64,000 bases of DNA from Leisingera sp. SS27 (lineage in GTDB: Bacteria; Pseudomonadota; Alphaproteobacteria; Rhodobacterales; Rhodobacteraceae), in the NCBI RefSeq assembly GCF_028368855.1, contig NZ_JAQNCY010000013.1, positions 54,356 to 118,355 of the forward strand, in the 5' to 3' direction. Both the position numbers and the translations under genes were made by a program. Under the pieces are notes generated by a model. The model did not search any database and was not told the DNA's origin. It saw nothing but the letters and a program-made list of their open reading frames with translations. Shown here in pieces: positions 1 to 8,409 of this stretch. Every line of letters begins with the position of its first letter. Position 1 is the first letter of the stretch.

Positions 1-627
1 ACCGGCGCGTTTGCACTGGCCCAGGCCGGCCTGATCAAGAACCACAAGTTCACCCTGCATTGGGAGAACCAGCCGGGCTTCCTGGAGAGCTACCCCAGCC
101 TGGAGCCCTCCCCCAATATCTTTGAAATCTCCGGCCCGCTGATGACATGCGGCGGCGGCAATGCCGCAACCGACATGATGCTGCACCTGATCGAGGAACG
201 CCACGGCAAGCAACTGGCGATTATCGTCGCCGACATGTGCCTGCATGTGCGTTCCGGCGGCCAGGCGGCACCGCAGAAATCGAATTACGCGGTGGCCATC
301 GGCAGCCGCAACCAGCGCTTGCTGAACGCGCTGCAGCTGATGCAGGAATCGATTGAGGAACCGCTGTCGATCGGCGACCTCTGCGACCGGCTCGACATCT
401 CCCGCCGGCAGCTGGAACGGCTGTTCTCGCGCTACCTGAACCAAAGCCCGATGCACGTCTACTTCGACATGCGCCTCAGCCACGCCTTTGCGCTGATGAA
501 CGAAACCTCGATGAGCGTCACCGAAATCGCACTGGCCTCCGGATTTAACTCGGCCACGCATTTCTCGCGCCAGTTCAAACGCAAGTTCGGCGCCTCGCCG
601 CATTTCTTCCGCAAGGGCTGGAGCTGA
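1..627 (+). CDS. GlxA/GbdR-like AraC-family transcriptional regulator (3' part)
   Basis: The reading frame is open from base 1, so the gene is cut by the window edge; 208 residues remain. The first ~70 residues (TGAFALAQAGL, LHWE, TCGGGNAATDMMLHLIEERHG) match the end of the DJ-1/PfpI-like amidotransferase-fold sensor domain of GlxA-type regulators. Residues ~100-208 are an AraC/XylS double helix-turn-helix, with the family signature around SVTEIALASGFNSATHFSRQFK near the C-terminus. Relatives such as GbdR and CdhR sense quaternary amines (glycine betaine, carnitine) and activate their catabolism. The ligand here is unknown because the sensor core and the target genes lie outside the window. 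Family assignment is firm; the GbdR-like role is inference. Confidence 0.85.
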   Translation, partial: TGAFALAQAGLIKNHKFTLHWENQPGFLESYPSLEPSPNIFEISGPLMTCGGGNAATDMMLHLIEERHGKQLAIIVADMCLHVRSGGQAAPQKSNYAVAIGSRNQRLLNALQLMQESIEEPLSIGDLCDRLDISRRQLERLFSRYLNQSPMHVYFDMRLSHAFALMNETSMSVTEIALASGFNSATHFSRQFKRKFGASPHFFRKGWS

Positions 628-665
628 CACCCAGCAGCCTGTCTGACCGGTGCTCTCTTCACAAA

Positions 666-678
666 TACCAAATTGGTA
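666..678. promoter_or_regulatory. Perfect 6-bp inverted repeat upstream of ArsR gene
   Basis: TACCAA-a-TTGGTA lies in the 192-bp gap between the GlxA-type gene and the ArsR-type gene, about 140 bp before the ArsR start. ArsR repressors usually bind a dyad of this kind in their own promoter, so autoregulation is possible. No promoter boxes were clear enough to call. Confidence 0.35.
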
Positions 679-819
679 ACTTTTCTTTTGGCCGTTCCGG
701 GAAGTTCTGCTAAGCGCTTTTGGGTATTCTGTTGATAGTACGCACGGACCGCATGAGTTCGCGGTCTGCGCGAGTTTTTAAAAGGAGTAAGGCGCCCCGG
801 TGCCACCTGGAGACGCAAA

Positions 820-1158
820 ATGCCACTACCCGAGTTTTCAGCTGACATGGATCCGGAACAAAAGGAGCAGATGGTCGCAAACGCAACCAGGGCTTCCAGT
901 TTCCTTAAGGCGATCAGCCACCAGGGGCGGCTGATGATCCTGTGCCATTTGGTCTCTGGCGAAAAATCCGTGACAGAACTGGAACAATTGCTGTCAGCCC
1001 GCCAGGCTGCCGTCTCTCAGCAACTGTCCCGCTTGCGCCTGGAGGGGCTGGTTGTTCCGCGCCGCGACGGCAAGGCAATCTACTACCGCCTGGCGGATGA
1101 CAAACCCCGCCGCATTCTCGAAGTGGTCTACGATATTTTCTGCAACGACGGCGATTGA
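820..1158 (+). CDS. ArsR-family repressor, SqrR/BigR-like persulfide sensor
   Basis: A 112-residue winged-helix ArsR/SmtB protein. It has the two cysteines that define the sulfide/persulfide-sensing SqrR/BigR branch, at C42 (in MILCHL) and C108 (in YDIFC). The same positions in BigR form a di- or tetrasulfide bridge that releases DNA. The recognition helix region is around SARQAAVSQQLSRLRLEGL. The ATG at 820 has a GGAG 7 bp upstream and gives cysteine numbering identical to BigR; a second ATG at 847 is possible. Known relatives repress sulfide:quinone reductase or persulfide dioxygenase genes, but none sits next to it. The next gene, 81 bp downstream on the same strand, is a PhoX-type phosphatase. 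Family is firm; ligand is inferred from the cysteines. Confidence 0.86.
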   Translation: MPLPEFSADMDPEQKEQMVANATRASSFLKAISHQGRLMILCHLVSGEKSVTELEQLLSARQAAVSQQLSRLRLEGLVVPRRDGKAIYYRLADDKPRRILEVVYDIFCNDGD

Positions 1159-1239
1159 CGCCAACGGGCTGCTCAATAATCTGCGTTGCGGAAATACCGC
1201 GCAAGACGCCCTGCGCGGCACGCCAACCGGAGTGCAGCC

Positions 1240-3270
1240 ATGAACCGCAGGCAGATTATCAATAATCCTCTGACCGGTAACAAGGCGGAAGCCTTCGAAG
1301 CCGCTGACGACTGCCCCGCCAACCCGCAGCCCGGCCGCACCATCGGAGATGTGATCGCCGCCCGCTATGGCCGCCGCACAGTTTTGAAGGGGATGCTAGG
1401 CACCTCTGCCGCTGCTGCCCTCTTCGGCTCTGCCGCCCTCACCGGGCCGCAGCAAGCTGCGGCGGCCTCCAGCGTTCAAAGCCGTTTCAAATTCGACGAA
1501 CCCGCCTGGGGCAACGACGAAACCCACCATGTCGCAGCGGGTTATGACGCCGATATCCTGCTGCGCTGGGGTGATCCCATCACCGCAGATGCGCCCGAGT
1601 TTGACGTGAGGAACCAGAGCGCAGCAGCCCAGCTGCAGCAGTTCGGTTACAACAACGACTATGTGGGTTACCTCCCCCTGAACACTGATGGCACCCGCGG
1701 GCTCATGTGCGTCAACCATGAATACACAAACGAAGAAATGATGTTCCCCGGCCTTGGCCGCCAGGACAAGGCTGACTTCAGTGGAATGACACGGGAACTG
1801 GTGGATATCGAAATGGCTGCCCACGGCGGCTCAGTGGTTGAGGTTGCCCGGAATCCGAACGGCAAATGGGCCGTGATGGGGGACAGCAAGCTGAACCGCC
1901 GCATCTCGCCGCTGAACACGGTCATGGCCATTGACGGCCCCGCAGCCGGCCACCCCCGGATGCAAACCAGCGCGGATCCAACGGGGCGAGAGGTCATGGG
2001 CACCCTGAACAATTGCGCCGGCGGCATGACCCCCTGGGGCACCTGGCTGATGGCAGAGGAGAACTTTCACGGCTATTTCTGGACCGGTCAACTCGACGCC
2101 GGAGGCGAGCCCGATCTTTCAGGCCAGCCGGAAGCCGCACAGATGGCCCGCTATAACGTGCCCGCCATGTGGTACGCTTGGGGCAAATACCACAACCGTT
2201 TCAACATCGATAAAGAACCCAATGAAGTGAACCGCTTCGGCTGGGTAGTCGAGGTTGATCCGCTGAATCCGAACTCAGTACCGGTGAAGCACACCGCGCT
2301 TGGCCGGTTTGCACATGAGGGCGCGGAAACCACCCTATCGGCAGACGGCCGCCTGGTGATCTACATGGGCGACGATGCCCGGTTTGAATACCTTTATAAA
2401 TACGTTTCCAATCGAACGGTTTCGCAGGACCGCACCGTCAACACCCGGCTGCTCTCCGACGGCATGCTCTATGCGGCCCGGTTTGACCCGGACGGCACCC
2501 TGCACTGGCTGCCGCTGGTGCACGGCCACGGCCCGCTGACGGCCGAAAACGGGTTTTCCAGTCAGGCAGATGTGCTGATTGATGCGCGTCTGGCCGCGGA
2601 TGCACTGGGCGCGACACCGATGGACCGCCCCGAAGACGTCTCCCCCCGCGGCGACGGCACCGCCTTTGTCATGCTCACCAACAACTCCAGACGCAAGCCC
2701 GGCCAGACCGACGCCGCCAACCCGCGGCCCGGCTCTGACTTCGGCCATATCATCGAAATCAAGGAGGAGGGCAGCGACCACGCCGCCACCCGCGGCAGCT
2801 GGTCCATCCTGGTGCAATGCGGAGACCCCGCCATTGCGGAAGTCGGCGCACAGTGGAACCCGGAAACCTCGGACAACGGCTGGTTCGGCTCGCCCGACAA
2901 TTGCGCCATCGACGCCCAAGGCCGCCTGTGGGTCGCCACCGACCAGGGCCGCAAGTGGAACAAGACAGGCAAATCCGACGGGCTTTACGGTTTGGAAACC
3001 GAAGGCGGATTGCGCGGCCACTCCAAGCTGTTCTTCCGCTGTCCGGTCGGCGCGGAGCTTTGCGGCCCCTGCTTCACCCCGGACAATGAAACCCTGTTCC
3101 TGGCAGTGCAGCACCCCGGCACCGACGGCACCAAAAACCTGAAAGGCTTCGAACGCGAATCCACTTTCGAGGACCCGGCTACCCGCTGGCCGGATTTCGA
3201 TCCCGCCATGCCGCCGCGGCCATCGGTTGTGGTGGTGACCAAAACAGGCGGCGGCAAGATCGCGGTCTGA
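1240..3270 (+). CDS. PhoX-family (DUF839) alkaline phosphatase, Tat-exported
   Basis: A 676-residue protein of the PhoX/DUF839 family, calcium/iron-dependent phosphomonoesterases that release phosphate from organic phosphoesters in the periplasm. The N-terminus has the usual ~40-residue leader before a twin-arginine signal (R45-R46 in YGRRTVLKGMLG), followed by an Ala-rich hydrophobic stretch. The family core is visible in LMCVNHEYTNEEMMFPG, NNCAGGMTPWGTWLMAEEN and DNCAIDAQGRLWVATDQG. The ATG at 1240 has a GGAG 7 bp upstream and places the Tat motif correctly; an upstream in-frame start at 1186 lacks this support. No clear Pho box is visible upstream. Family and export are well supported. Some DUF839 proteins have no shown phosphatase activity, so the substrate is inferred. 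Confidence 0.88.
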   Translation: MNRRQIINNPLTGNKAEAFEAADDCPANPQPGRTIGDVIAARYGRRTVLKGMLGTSAAAALFGSAALTGPQQAAAASSVQSRFKFDEPAWGNDETHHVAAGYDADILLRWGDPITADAPEFDVRNQSAAAQLQQFGYNNDYVGYLPLNTDGTRGLMCVNHEYTNEEMMFPGLGRQDKADFSGMTRELVDIEMAAHGGSVVEVARNPNGKWAVMGDSKLNRRISPLNTVMAIDGPAAGHPRMQTSADPTGREVMGTLNNCAGGMTPWGTWLMAEENFHGYFWTGQLDAGGEPDLSGQPEAAQMARYNVPAMWYAWGKYHNRFNIDKEPNEVNRFGWVVEVDPLNPNSVPVKHTALGRFAHEGAETTLSADGRLVIYMGDDARFEYLYKYVSNRTVSQDRTVNTRLLSDGMLYAARFDPDGTLHWLPLVHGHGPLTAENGFSSQADVLIDARLAADALGATPMDRPEDVSPRGDGTAFVMLTNNSRRKPGQTDAANPRPGSDFGHIIEIKEEGSDHAATRGSWSILVQCGDPAIAEVGAQWNPETSDNGWFGSPDNCAIDAQGRLWVATDQGRKWNKTGKSDGLYGLETEGGLRGHSKLFFRCPVGAELCGPCFTPDNETLFLAVQHPGTDGTKNLKGFERESTFEDPATRWPDFDPAMPPRPSVVVVTKTGGGKIAV

Positions 3271-3354
3271 CCCGCAGCTTCGCTGCGCACACAATTGTGA
3301 GCGCCCGGGCCGCTGCAACACTCATATGGTTGCACTGACATTCTGGAGAGACCC

Positions 3355-3825
3355 ATGTATTTCAAACGCCTGACCGCCGCTTTGATCCTCACCGCCGCAA
3401 CCGCCTCAGCAGGCAGCATTGCCCCGCGCGACGGCTGGGCCGTGCATGAAACCGCCAAACCCTTCGATCATCTGGTTGCGGACATCAAAGCTGCCGCCAA
3501 GGAACAGGGTCTGGGCGTCGTCACTCAGGCAGGCCCCACCGGCGCTGCCGCCGCCCGCGGCATCACCATCCCAGGCAACCGCGTGATCGGCCTTTTCAAC
3601 AACGACTTCGCAGTCAAGATCCTCGCCCTCTCCACTGCCGCGATGATCGAGGCCCCGGTGCGCATGTATGTGACAGAGGAAGCGGACGGCACCGCCACAC
3701 TGTCCTACAAGCTGCCCTCGCACGTTTTCGCTCCTTACTCGGATGAGGGCGGCGCAGAGCTGTCTGGCCTGGCCGGCCAGCTCGACCAGCGTTTTGCCCT
3801 GATCGCTGAAAAGGCACAAAGGTAA
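3355..3825 (+). CDS. DUF302-family exported protein
   Basis: A 156-residue protein. The first ~20 residues (MYFKRLTAALILTAATASAGS) look like a Sec signal peptide. The rest fits DUF302, a small alpha/beta fold of unknown function; the family pattern is seen in DHLVADIKAAAKEQGLGVV, then VIGLFNNDFAVKILALS and an acidic edge near VRMYVTEEADG. A GGAGA lies 7 bp before the ATG. It follows the PhoX gene by 84 bp and precedes the ThDP enzyme by 140 bp on the same strand, so co-transcription is possible but not shown. I cannot assign a biochemical role. Confidence 0.75.
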   Translation: MYFKRLTAALILTAATASAGSIAPRDGWAVHETAKPFDHLVADIKAAAKEQGLGVVTQAGPTGAAAARGITIPGNRVIGLFNNDFAVKILALSTAAMIEAPVRMYVTEEADGTATLSYKLPSHVFAPYSDEGGAELSGLAGQLDQRFALIAEKAQR

Positions 3826-3965
3826 CCGGGGTTTCCTTCTTGTCATAAATGCTCCCCCATTTGCGCCAAAATCCGCCGCAGCATTTCTCACACTGGCGTG
3901 AGAGGGCTTGCGCGCGGGCGCAGCCTTGGCAATCTGGCGCCAAATCAACGGATTGGACGGACAAG

Positions 3966-5579
3966 ATGACAGAACCCTCACGCGCAGCCGATGTTCTGGC
4001 CCGGCGGCTCTATGAGGCAGGCTGCCGCCATGCCTTCGGAATGCCCGGCGGCGAGGTGCTGACGCTGGTGGATGCGCTGACACGCGCAGGCATCGCGTTT
4101 CACCTGGCCAAACATGAAAACTGCGCGGGCTTCATGGGCGAAGGCATGCATCACGCGGACGGCGCGCCGGTCATCCTGGTTGCCACCCTCGGCCCCGGCG
4201 CGCTGAATGGCATCAACGTGGTCGCGAACGCCCATCAGGACCGGGTGCCTATGCTGGTGCTGACCGGCTGCGTCGATGCGGCTGAGGAGCAAAGCTACAC
4301 GCATCAGGTGCTCGACCACCGCGCGGTCTTCACGCCCATTACCAAGGCCACCTTCCGGCTGGACCCGGATTCCGCGGACCTGATCGCAGACAAGGCAGTT
4401 GCCATCGCAACTGAGCCGCGCAACGGGCCGGTGCATATTGACGTGCCAATCTCGGTGGCAGACACGCCGGCCAAAGACCGCGGCATCCGCCGCGCGCCTG
4501 CAAGTGCCAGCGCGCCAAGCGGAGAAGCACTGGCGCAGGCGCGTTCCTGGCTGGCGGCAGCCGAGCATCCGGTAGCGGTGATCGGCCTCGACGCGCTGCA
4601 AGAGAATGCAGGCCACGCAATCCGCGCCTTTGCCGAAAAACACCAGATCCCATTCGTCACCACCTACAAGGCCAAGGGCATCCTTCCAGAAGACCACCCC
4701 CTCTGTCTGGGCGGCGCAGGCCTGTCGCCGCTGGCCGACAAGCATCTGCTGCCGCTGGTGCGCGAGGCCGACCTCGTGCTCTCCATCGGCTATGACCCGA
4801 TCGAGATGCGCCCCGGATGGCGCAATGCCTGGAACGTGGAAACCCAGAACGTCATCGACATCGCGCCAGAGGCCAACACCCATTACATGCATCAGGCAGG
4901 CCTCAACTTCCTGACCGCCATCATCCCTACGCTGGAAGCCCTCTCCGAAGGCTCCGCCCCTCGCGAAACCTGGGCAAATGGCCGCCCGGCTGCGGTCAAG
5001 TCCACGCTGGCAGCGGCCTTCCCGCTTGACGAGAAATGGGGCCCTGCCGGCGTCATCGCTGAATGCCGCGCCACGCTGCCGCCGGAAACCCTCGCCACTG
5101 CCGACAGCGGGGCCCACCGTATTCTGCTCAGCCAGATGTGGGAGTGTTCCGAACCGCGCGGGCTGATCCAGTCGTCCGGCCTCTGCACCATGGGCTGCGC
5201 CGTTCCTATGGCAATCGGGCGCAAGCTGGCGCAGCCGGACCGGCCCGTGGTCAGCTTCTCGGGTGATGCCGGCTTCCTGATGGTGGCGGGCGAGCTCGCC
5301 ACCGCAGCGGAACTGGGCGTGGCCCCCATCTTTGTGGTCTTCGCCGATGCCAGCCTTGCCCTGATTGAGCTGAAACAGCGCCAGCGCCAGCTTGCCAACG
5401 GCGGTGTGGACTTCGCCGAGCATGATTTTGCCGCGATGGGCCGGGCCTTTGGCGGCAACGGCGTGACAGTCACCAGCCGCGCTGACTTGCGAACCGCCCT
5501 GCAAGACGCCATGAAAGCAGAAAAATTCACCGTCATCTCGGCAGTGATCGACCGCGGAGGCTACGATGGCCGGATCTGA
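3966..5579 (+). CDS. Thiamine-diphosphate-dependent enzyme, acetolactate synthase-like
   Basis: A 537-residue ThDP enzyme with the usual three-domain order: PYR domain (residues ~5-170), central domain (~190-320) and PP domain (~355-530). The catalytic Glu that activates ThDP is E51 (in KHEN). The Mg/ThDP-binding motif reads GDAGFLM rather than the common GDGxFxM, and the following metal-ligand segment reads FADASL where an Asn is usual. It overlaps the next gene, a CaiB/BaiF CoA-transferase, by 14 bp, so the two are probably translated together. That pairing recalls oxalyl-CoA decarboxylase/formyl-CoA transferase and 2-hydroxyacyl-CoA lyase pathways, but the sequence is not a typical oxalyl-CoA decarboxylase. 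The start at 3966 is chosen by family length; the upstream extension has no domain homology. Substrate unknown. Confidence 0.82.
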   Translation: MTEPSRAADVLARRLYEAGCRHAFGMPGGEVLTLVDALTRAGIAFHLAKHENCAGFMGEGMHHADGAPVILVATLGPGALNGINVVANAHQDRVPMLVLTGCVDAAEEQSYTHQVLDHRAVFTPITKATFRLDPDSADLIADKAVAIATEPRNGPVHIDVPISVADTPAKDRGIRRAPASASAPSGEALAQARSWLAAAEHPVAVIGLDALQENAGHAIRAFAEKHQIPFVTTYKAKGILPEDHPLCLGGAGLSPLADKHLLPLVREADLVLSIGYDPIEMRPGWRNAWNVETQNVIDIAPEANTHYMHQAGLNFLTAIIPTLEALSEGSAPRETWANGRPAAVKSTLAAAFPLDEKWGPAGVIAECRATLPPETLATADSGAHRILLSQMWECSEPRGLIQSSGLCTMGCAVPMAIGRKLAQPDRPVVSFSGDAGFLMVAGELATAAELGVAPIFVVFADASLALIELKQRQRQLANGGVDFAEHDFAAMGRAFGGNGVTVTSRADLRTALQDAMKAEKFTVISAVIDRGGYDGRI

Positions 5580-6765
5580 ACTTCTCCCCCACGGCGCGCT
5601 GAAGGGGGTCAAGGTGCTCGACCTCTCCCGCATTCTGGCAGGCCCGACCTGCACCCAGCTTCTGGGCGATCTTGGCGCAACAGTGATCAAGGTGGAAAAC
5701 CCCAAGACTGGCGGCGACGACACCCGCCAGTGGGGACCGCCCTATGTCGTGGATGATGACGGGCAGCAATCCGATCTCTCCGCCTATTTTATGTCCGCCA
5801 ACCGCAACAAACGCTCCGTTGCCATTGATATTGCAACAGAAGAAGGCCAGCAGGCCATCCGCCGCTTGGCGGCAGAGGCCGACATCCTGATCGAGAATTT
5901 CAAACCCGGCGGGCTGGCGAAATACGGGCTGGACTACGCCAGCCTCAAGGACGACCTCCCCGGCCTGATCTACTGCTCCATTTCGGGATACGGCCAGACC
6001 GGCCCCAACAGCCACAAGCCCGGCTATGACATCATGGCGCAGGGCTTCGGCGGCATCATGTCGCTGACCGGCGAACCTGAGGGCCAGCCGATGAAGGCCG
6101 GTGTCGGTATCGCCGATGTGATGTGCGGCATGTATGCCTGCATCGGCATCCTTTCGGCCCTTCACCACCGCGAAAAAACCGGCGAGGGCCAGCAGATCGA
6201 CCTGGCACTGGTCGACGCCCAGATCGCCTGGCTGATCAACGAGGGCGTCGCCTATCTGAACACTGGCCAGCCCCCCAAACGCCGCGGCAACGAACATCCC
6301 AGCATTATGCCCTACGGGGTTTACGAAACCTCCGGCGGCCATGTGATCCTGGCCGTGGGCAACGACAGCCAGTTCCGCCGCTTCATGGAATTCCTGAAGC
6401 TCGAGGGCCTGGCAGAGGATCCGCGCTTCGCCACAAACCCGGCCCGCCTGCAAAACCGCGATGCCCTGAACAGCGTGCTGATTCCCGCGGTGCAGCGGTA
6501 CACCACGGATGAAGTTCTGGACGCCATGGAAACCCGCAAGGTCCCGGCCGGCCCGGTGCAGACACTGGACACCCTTTTTGCTACCGGTCAGGTTGCAGCA
6601 CGGAACATGGCAATCGGCATGGAGACCGGAGCAGGCCCGGTAAAGCTGCTGGGCAACCCTCTGAACTTCTCTCGCACGCCAGTCACTTACCGCCACGCGC
6701 CGCCCCAATGCGGTGAAGGCACTGAGGAGATTCTGGGCTCGGATGCCCCCTTCGGAGCAGCCTGA
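5566..6765 (+). CDS. CaiB/BaiF (family III) CoA-transferase
   Basis: A 399-residue family III CoA-transferase, which moves CoA between carboxylic acids through an aspartyl-CoA anhydride intermediate. The N-terminal core (LKGVKVLDLSRILAGP, LGATVIKVENP) and the central block (GYDIMAQGFGGIMSLTGE) are typical. The catalytic Asp is D184 in GIADVMCGMYA. The length matches the family. The start overlaps the 3' end of the ThDP-enzyme gene by 14 bp, which points to translational coupling and a shared acyl-CoA substrate. Which acid is activated cannot be read from the sequence; formyl/oxalyl-CoA or succinyl-CoA-dependent transfers are the commonest activities. A strong terminator follows 47 bp downstream. 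Confidence 0.9.
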   Translation: MAGSELLPHGALKGVKVLDLSRILAGPTCTQLLGDLGATVIKVENPKTGGDDTRQWGPPYVVDDDGQQSDLSAYFMSANRNKRSVAIDIATEEGQQAIRRLAAEADILIENFKPGGLAKYGLDYASLKDDLPGLIYCSISGYGQTGPNSHKPGYDIMAQGFGGIMSLTGEPEGQPMKAGVGIADVMCGMYACIGILSALHHREKTGEGQQIDLALVDAQIAWLINEGVAYLNTGQPPKRRGNEHPSIMPYGVYETSGGHVILAVGNDSQFRRFMEFLKLEGLAEDPRFATNPARLQNRDALNSVLIPAVQRYTTDEVLDAMETRKVPAGPVQTLDTLFATGQVAARNMAIGMETGAGPVKLLGNPLNFSRTPVTYRHAPPQCGEGTEEILGSDAPFGAA

Positions 6766-6812
6766 CCCGCCAATCCCGCGGCAGCATTCCGCCAAGTGTT
6801 ACAGATTCCGGC

Positions 6813-6841
6813 AAAACACCGCCAAACCGGCGGTGTTTTTT
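6813..6841 (+). terminator. Intrinsic terminator after CoA-transferase gene
   Basis: An 11-bp perfect stem (AAAACACCGCC / GGCGGTGTTTT) with a 5-nt loop, running into a T tract. It ends the ThDP enzyme/CoA-transferase transcription unit. Confidence 0.88.
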
Positions 6842-7022
6842 CTGTTTTCAGTCCAGGTCTCTTGCAGAATTTTCCCGGAAAATCCTACACATCCGGCGAA
6901 TTTCAAGGCCGAGTGCACACAGCCCATCACCAAACCGCGAGCGGGGTTCGCCCGGACCGTTGCGATGATCTACTCTCCATCGGGACAGGAACCCGCGCTT
7001 CATTTGACAAAGATTGGACCCC

Positions 7023-8384
7023 ATGATGCTTGATATTTTCGGCCAGGAGAGCAGCCTGACTGACACCACCGCACTGCAGGACTGGAATGCAGTGCAGCTG
7101 GGGGTTCTGGCTCATGCCGCCGCAACCGCAGATCATCTTGGCGCGGTGCTCAAGGCGTCACCGGAGTTTGCCCTGGCACATGCCATCAAGGGATTGTCGC
7201 TGCTGATGCTTGGGCGCAGCGAACTGCTGCCTGCCGCGCGCGCGGCGTTGCAGGACGCCAAGGCGGTCTACGAGGCCGCCCTGCCCCGCGAACGGAAATA
7301 TGTCGACGCGCTGGAAAACTGGCTTGCCGGTCATCCCAGCCTGGCCATCCAGCGGATGGAAGAAGTGCTGGACATCTTTCCGCAGGACACGCTGGCCATG
7401 AAACTCAGCCATGGCATCCGTTTCATCATGGGTGATCCCGCAGGCATGCGCGCCTCGATCGAACGGGTGCTGCCGAGCTATTGCCCGGATCATGCTGGCC
7501 GCGGCTACCTCCTGGGCTGCCACTCCTTTGCGCTGGAGGAAACCGGCGAATACGAGCGCGCCGCCAATGCAGGCCGTCAGGCGCTGTGGATGGCGCCGGA
7601 CGATGCATGGGGCCTGCATGCCGTCGCCCATGTCCACGATATGACCGGCAACGCAGCGGCCGGGCTGGAATGGCTGCATGGCCGCGAGGAGGCTTGGGCG
7701 CATTGCAACAACTTCCGCTACCACGTCTGGTGGCACAAGGCGCTGATGCATCTGGACCTTGGCCAGATGGATGAGGCCATCGCGCTCTATGACACAGAGG
7801 TCCGCAAGGACAAGACCGATGACTACCGCGACATCTCCAACGCAACCTCGCTTTTGATGCGGCTGGAGCTTGAAGGCGTCAGTGTCGGTGCCCGCTGGGA
7901 GGAGCTGGCGAATCTCTGCGCCAGCCGGACTGAGGACGGCAGCCTGATTTTTGCCGATCTGCACTACCTCCTGGCTCTGACCGGCCACCGCAAGGAAGAC
8001 GCGCACAAGCTGGTTCAGCGGATTCACGCCGATGCCAGCGCCGGCGGCAGCGAAGCGAAAGAGCGGATGGCGGCCCCCGGATGCGCCGCCGCAGACGGGC
8101 TGGAAGCCTTCGGAGACGGTAATTACAAGGCTGCTTTCGCGCATTTGTCCACAGCCCGCGCCACGCTGCAGCTGGCCGGCGGCAGCCACGCGCAACGCGA
8201 TGTTTTCGAACGGATAACCATCGACGCGGGCCTGCGCGCAGGACGTCTTGACGAAGCCGAAGCAATCCTTGATGACCGCCGCGTCAAGCGCGGCGGCACC
8301 GAGGACAATTACGCCCTGGCCCGGCGCGCTCTGATCGCCCAGGGCCGGAACTCTCCCGACGCCGCAAGCGTTCCCGCCGAATAA
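7023..8384 (+). CDS. TPR-repeat protein, TTC38-like
   Basis: A 453-residue all-helical protein with no signal peptide. It resembles the tetratricopeptide repeat protein 38 (TTC38) family; the conserved centre is around DDAWGLHAVAHVHDMTGNAAAGLEWL and NNFRYHVWWHKALMHLDLGQ. TPR-like pairs recur from residue ~50 to the end. Function in bacteria is unknown; TPR solenoids are usually protein-binding scaffolds. Start codons at 7023 and 7026 are equally possible and the ribosome site is weak; a TTG at 7014 is less likely. It lies 25 bp before opgC on the same strand and could be its first cistron, but nothing in the sequence ties it to glucan synthesis. Confidence 0.8.
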   Translation: MMLDIFGQESSLTDTTALQDWNAVQLGVLAHAAATADHLGAVLKASPEFALAHAIKGLSLLMLGRSELLPAARAALQDAKAVYEAALPRERKYVDALENWLAGHPSLAIQRMEEVLDIFPQDTLAMKLSHGIRFIMGDPAGMRASIERVLPSYCPDHAGRGYLLGCHSFALEETGEYERAANAGRQALWMAPDDAWGLHAVAHVHDMTGNAAAGLEWLHGREEAWAHCNNFRYHVWWHKALMHLDLGQMDEAIALYDTEVRKDKTDDYRDISNATSLLMRLELEGVSVGARWEELANLCASRTEDGSLIFADLHYLLALTGHRKEDAHKLVQRIHADASAGGSEAKERMAAPGCAAADGLEAFGDGNYKAAFAHLSTARATLQLAGGSHAQRDVFERITIDAGLRAGRLDEAEAILDDRRVKRGGTEDNYALARRALIAQGRNSPDAASVPAE

Positions 8385-8409
8385 GACCCTTCAAGGACCA
8401 AAACGACCA

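Noticed and set aside
3978..5723. Long antisense frame opposite the ThDP enzyme (581 codons)
   Set aside because: Same reasons: no domain signatures, opposite a gene with catalytic motifs. The same applies to antisense frames opposite mrpA, the amidase, opgH and deoA.
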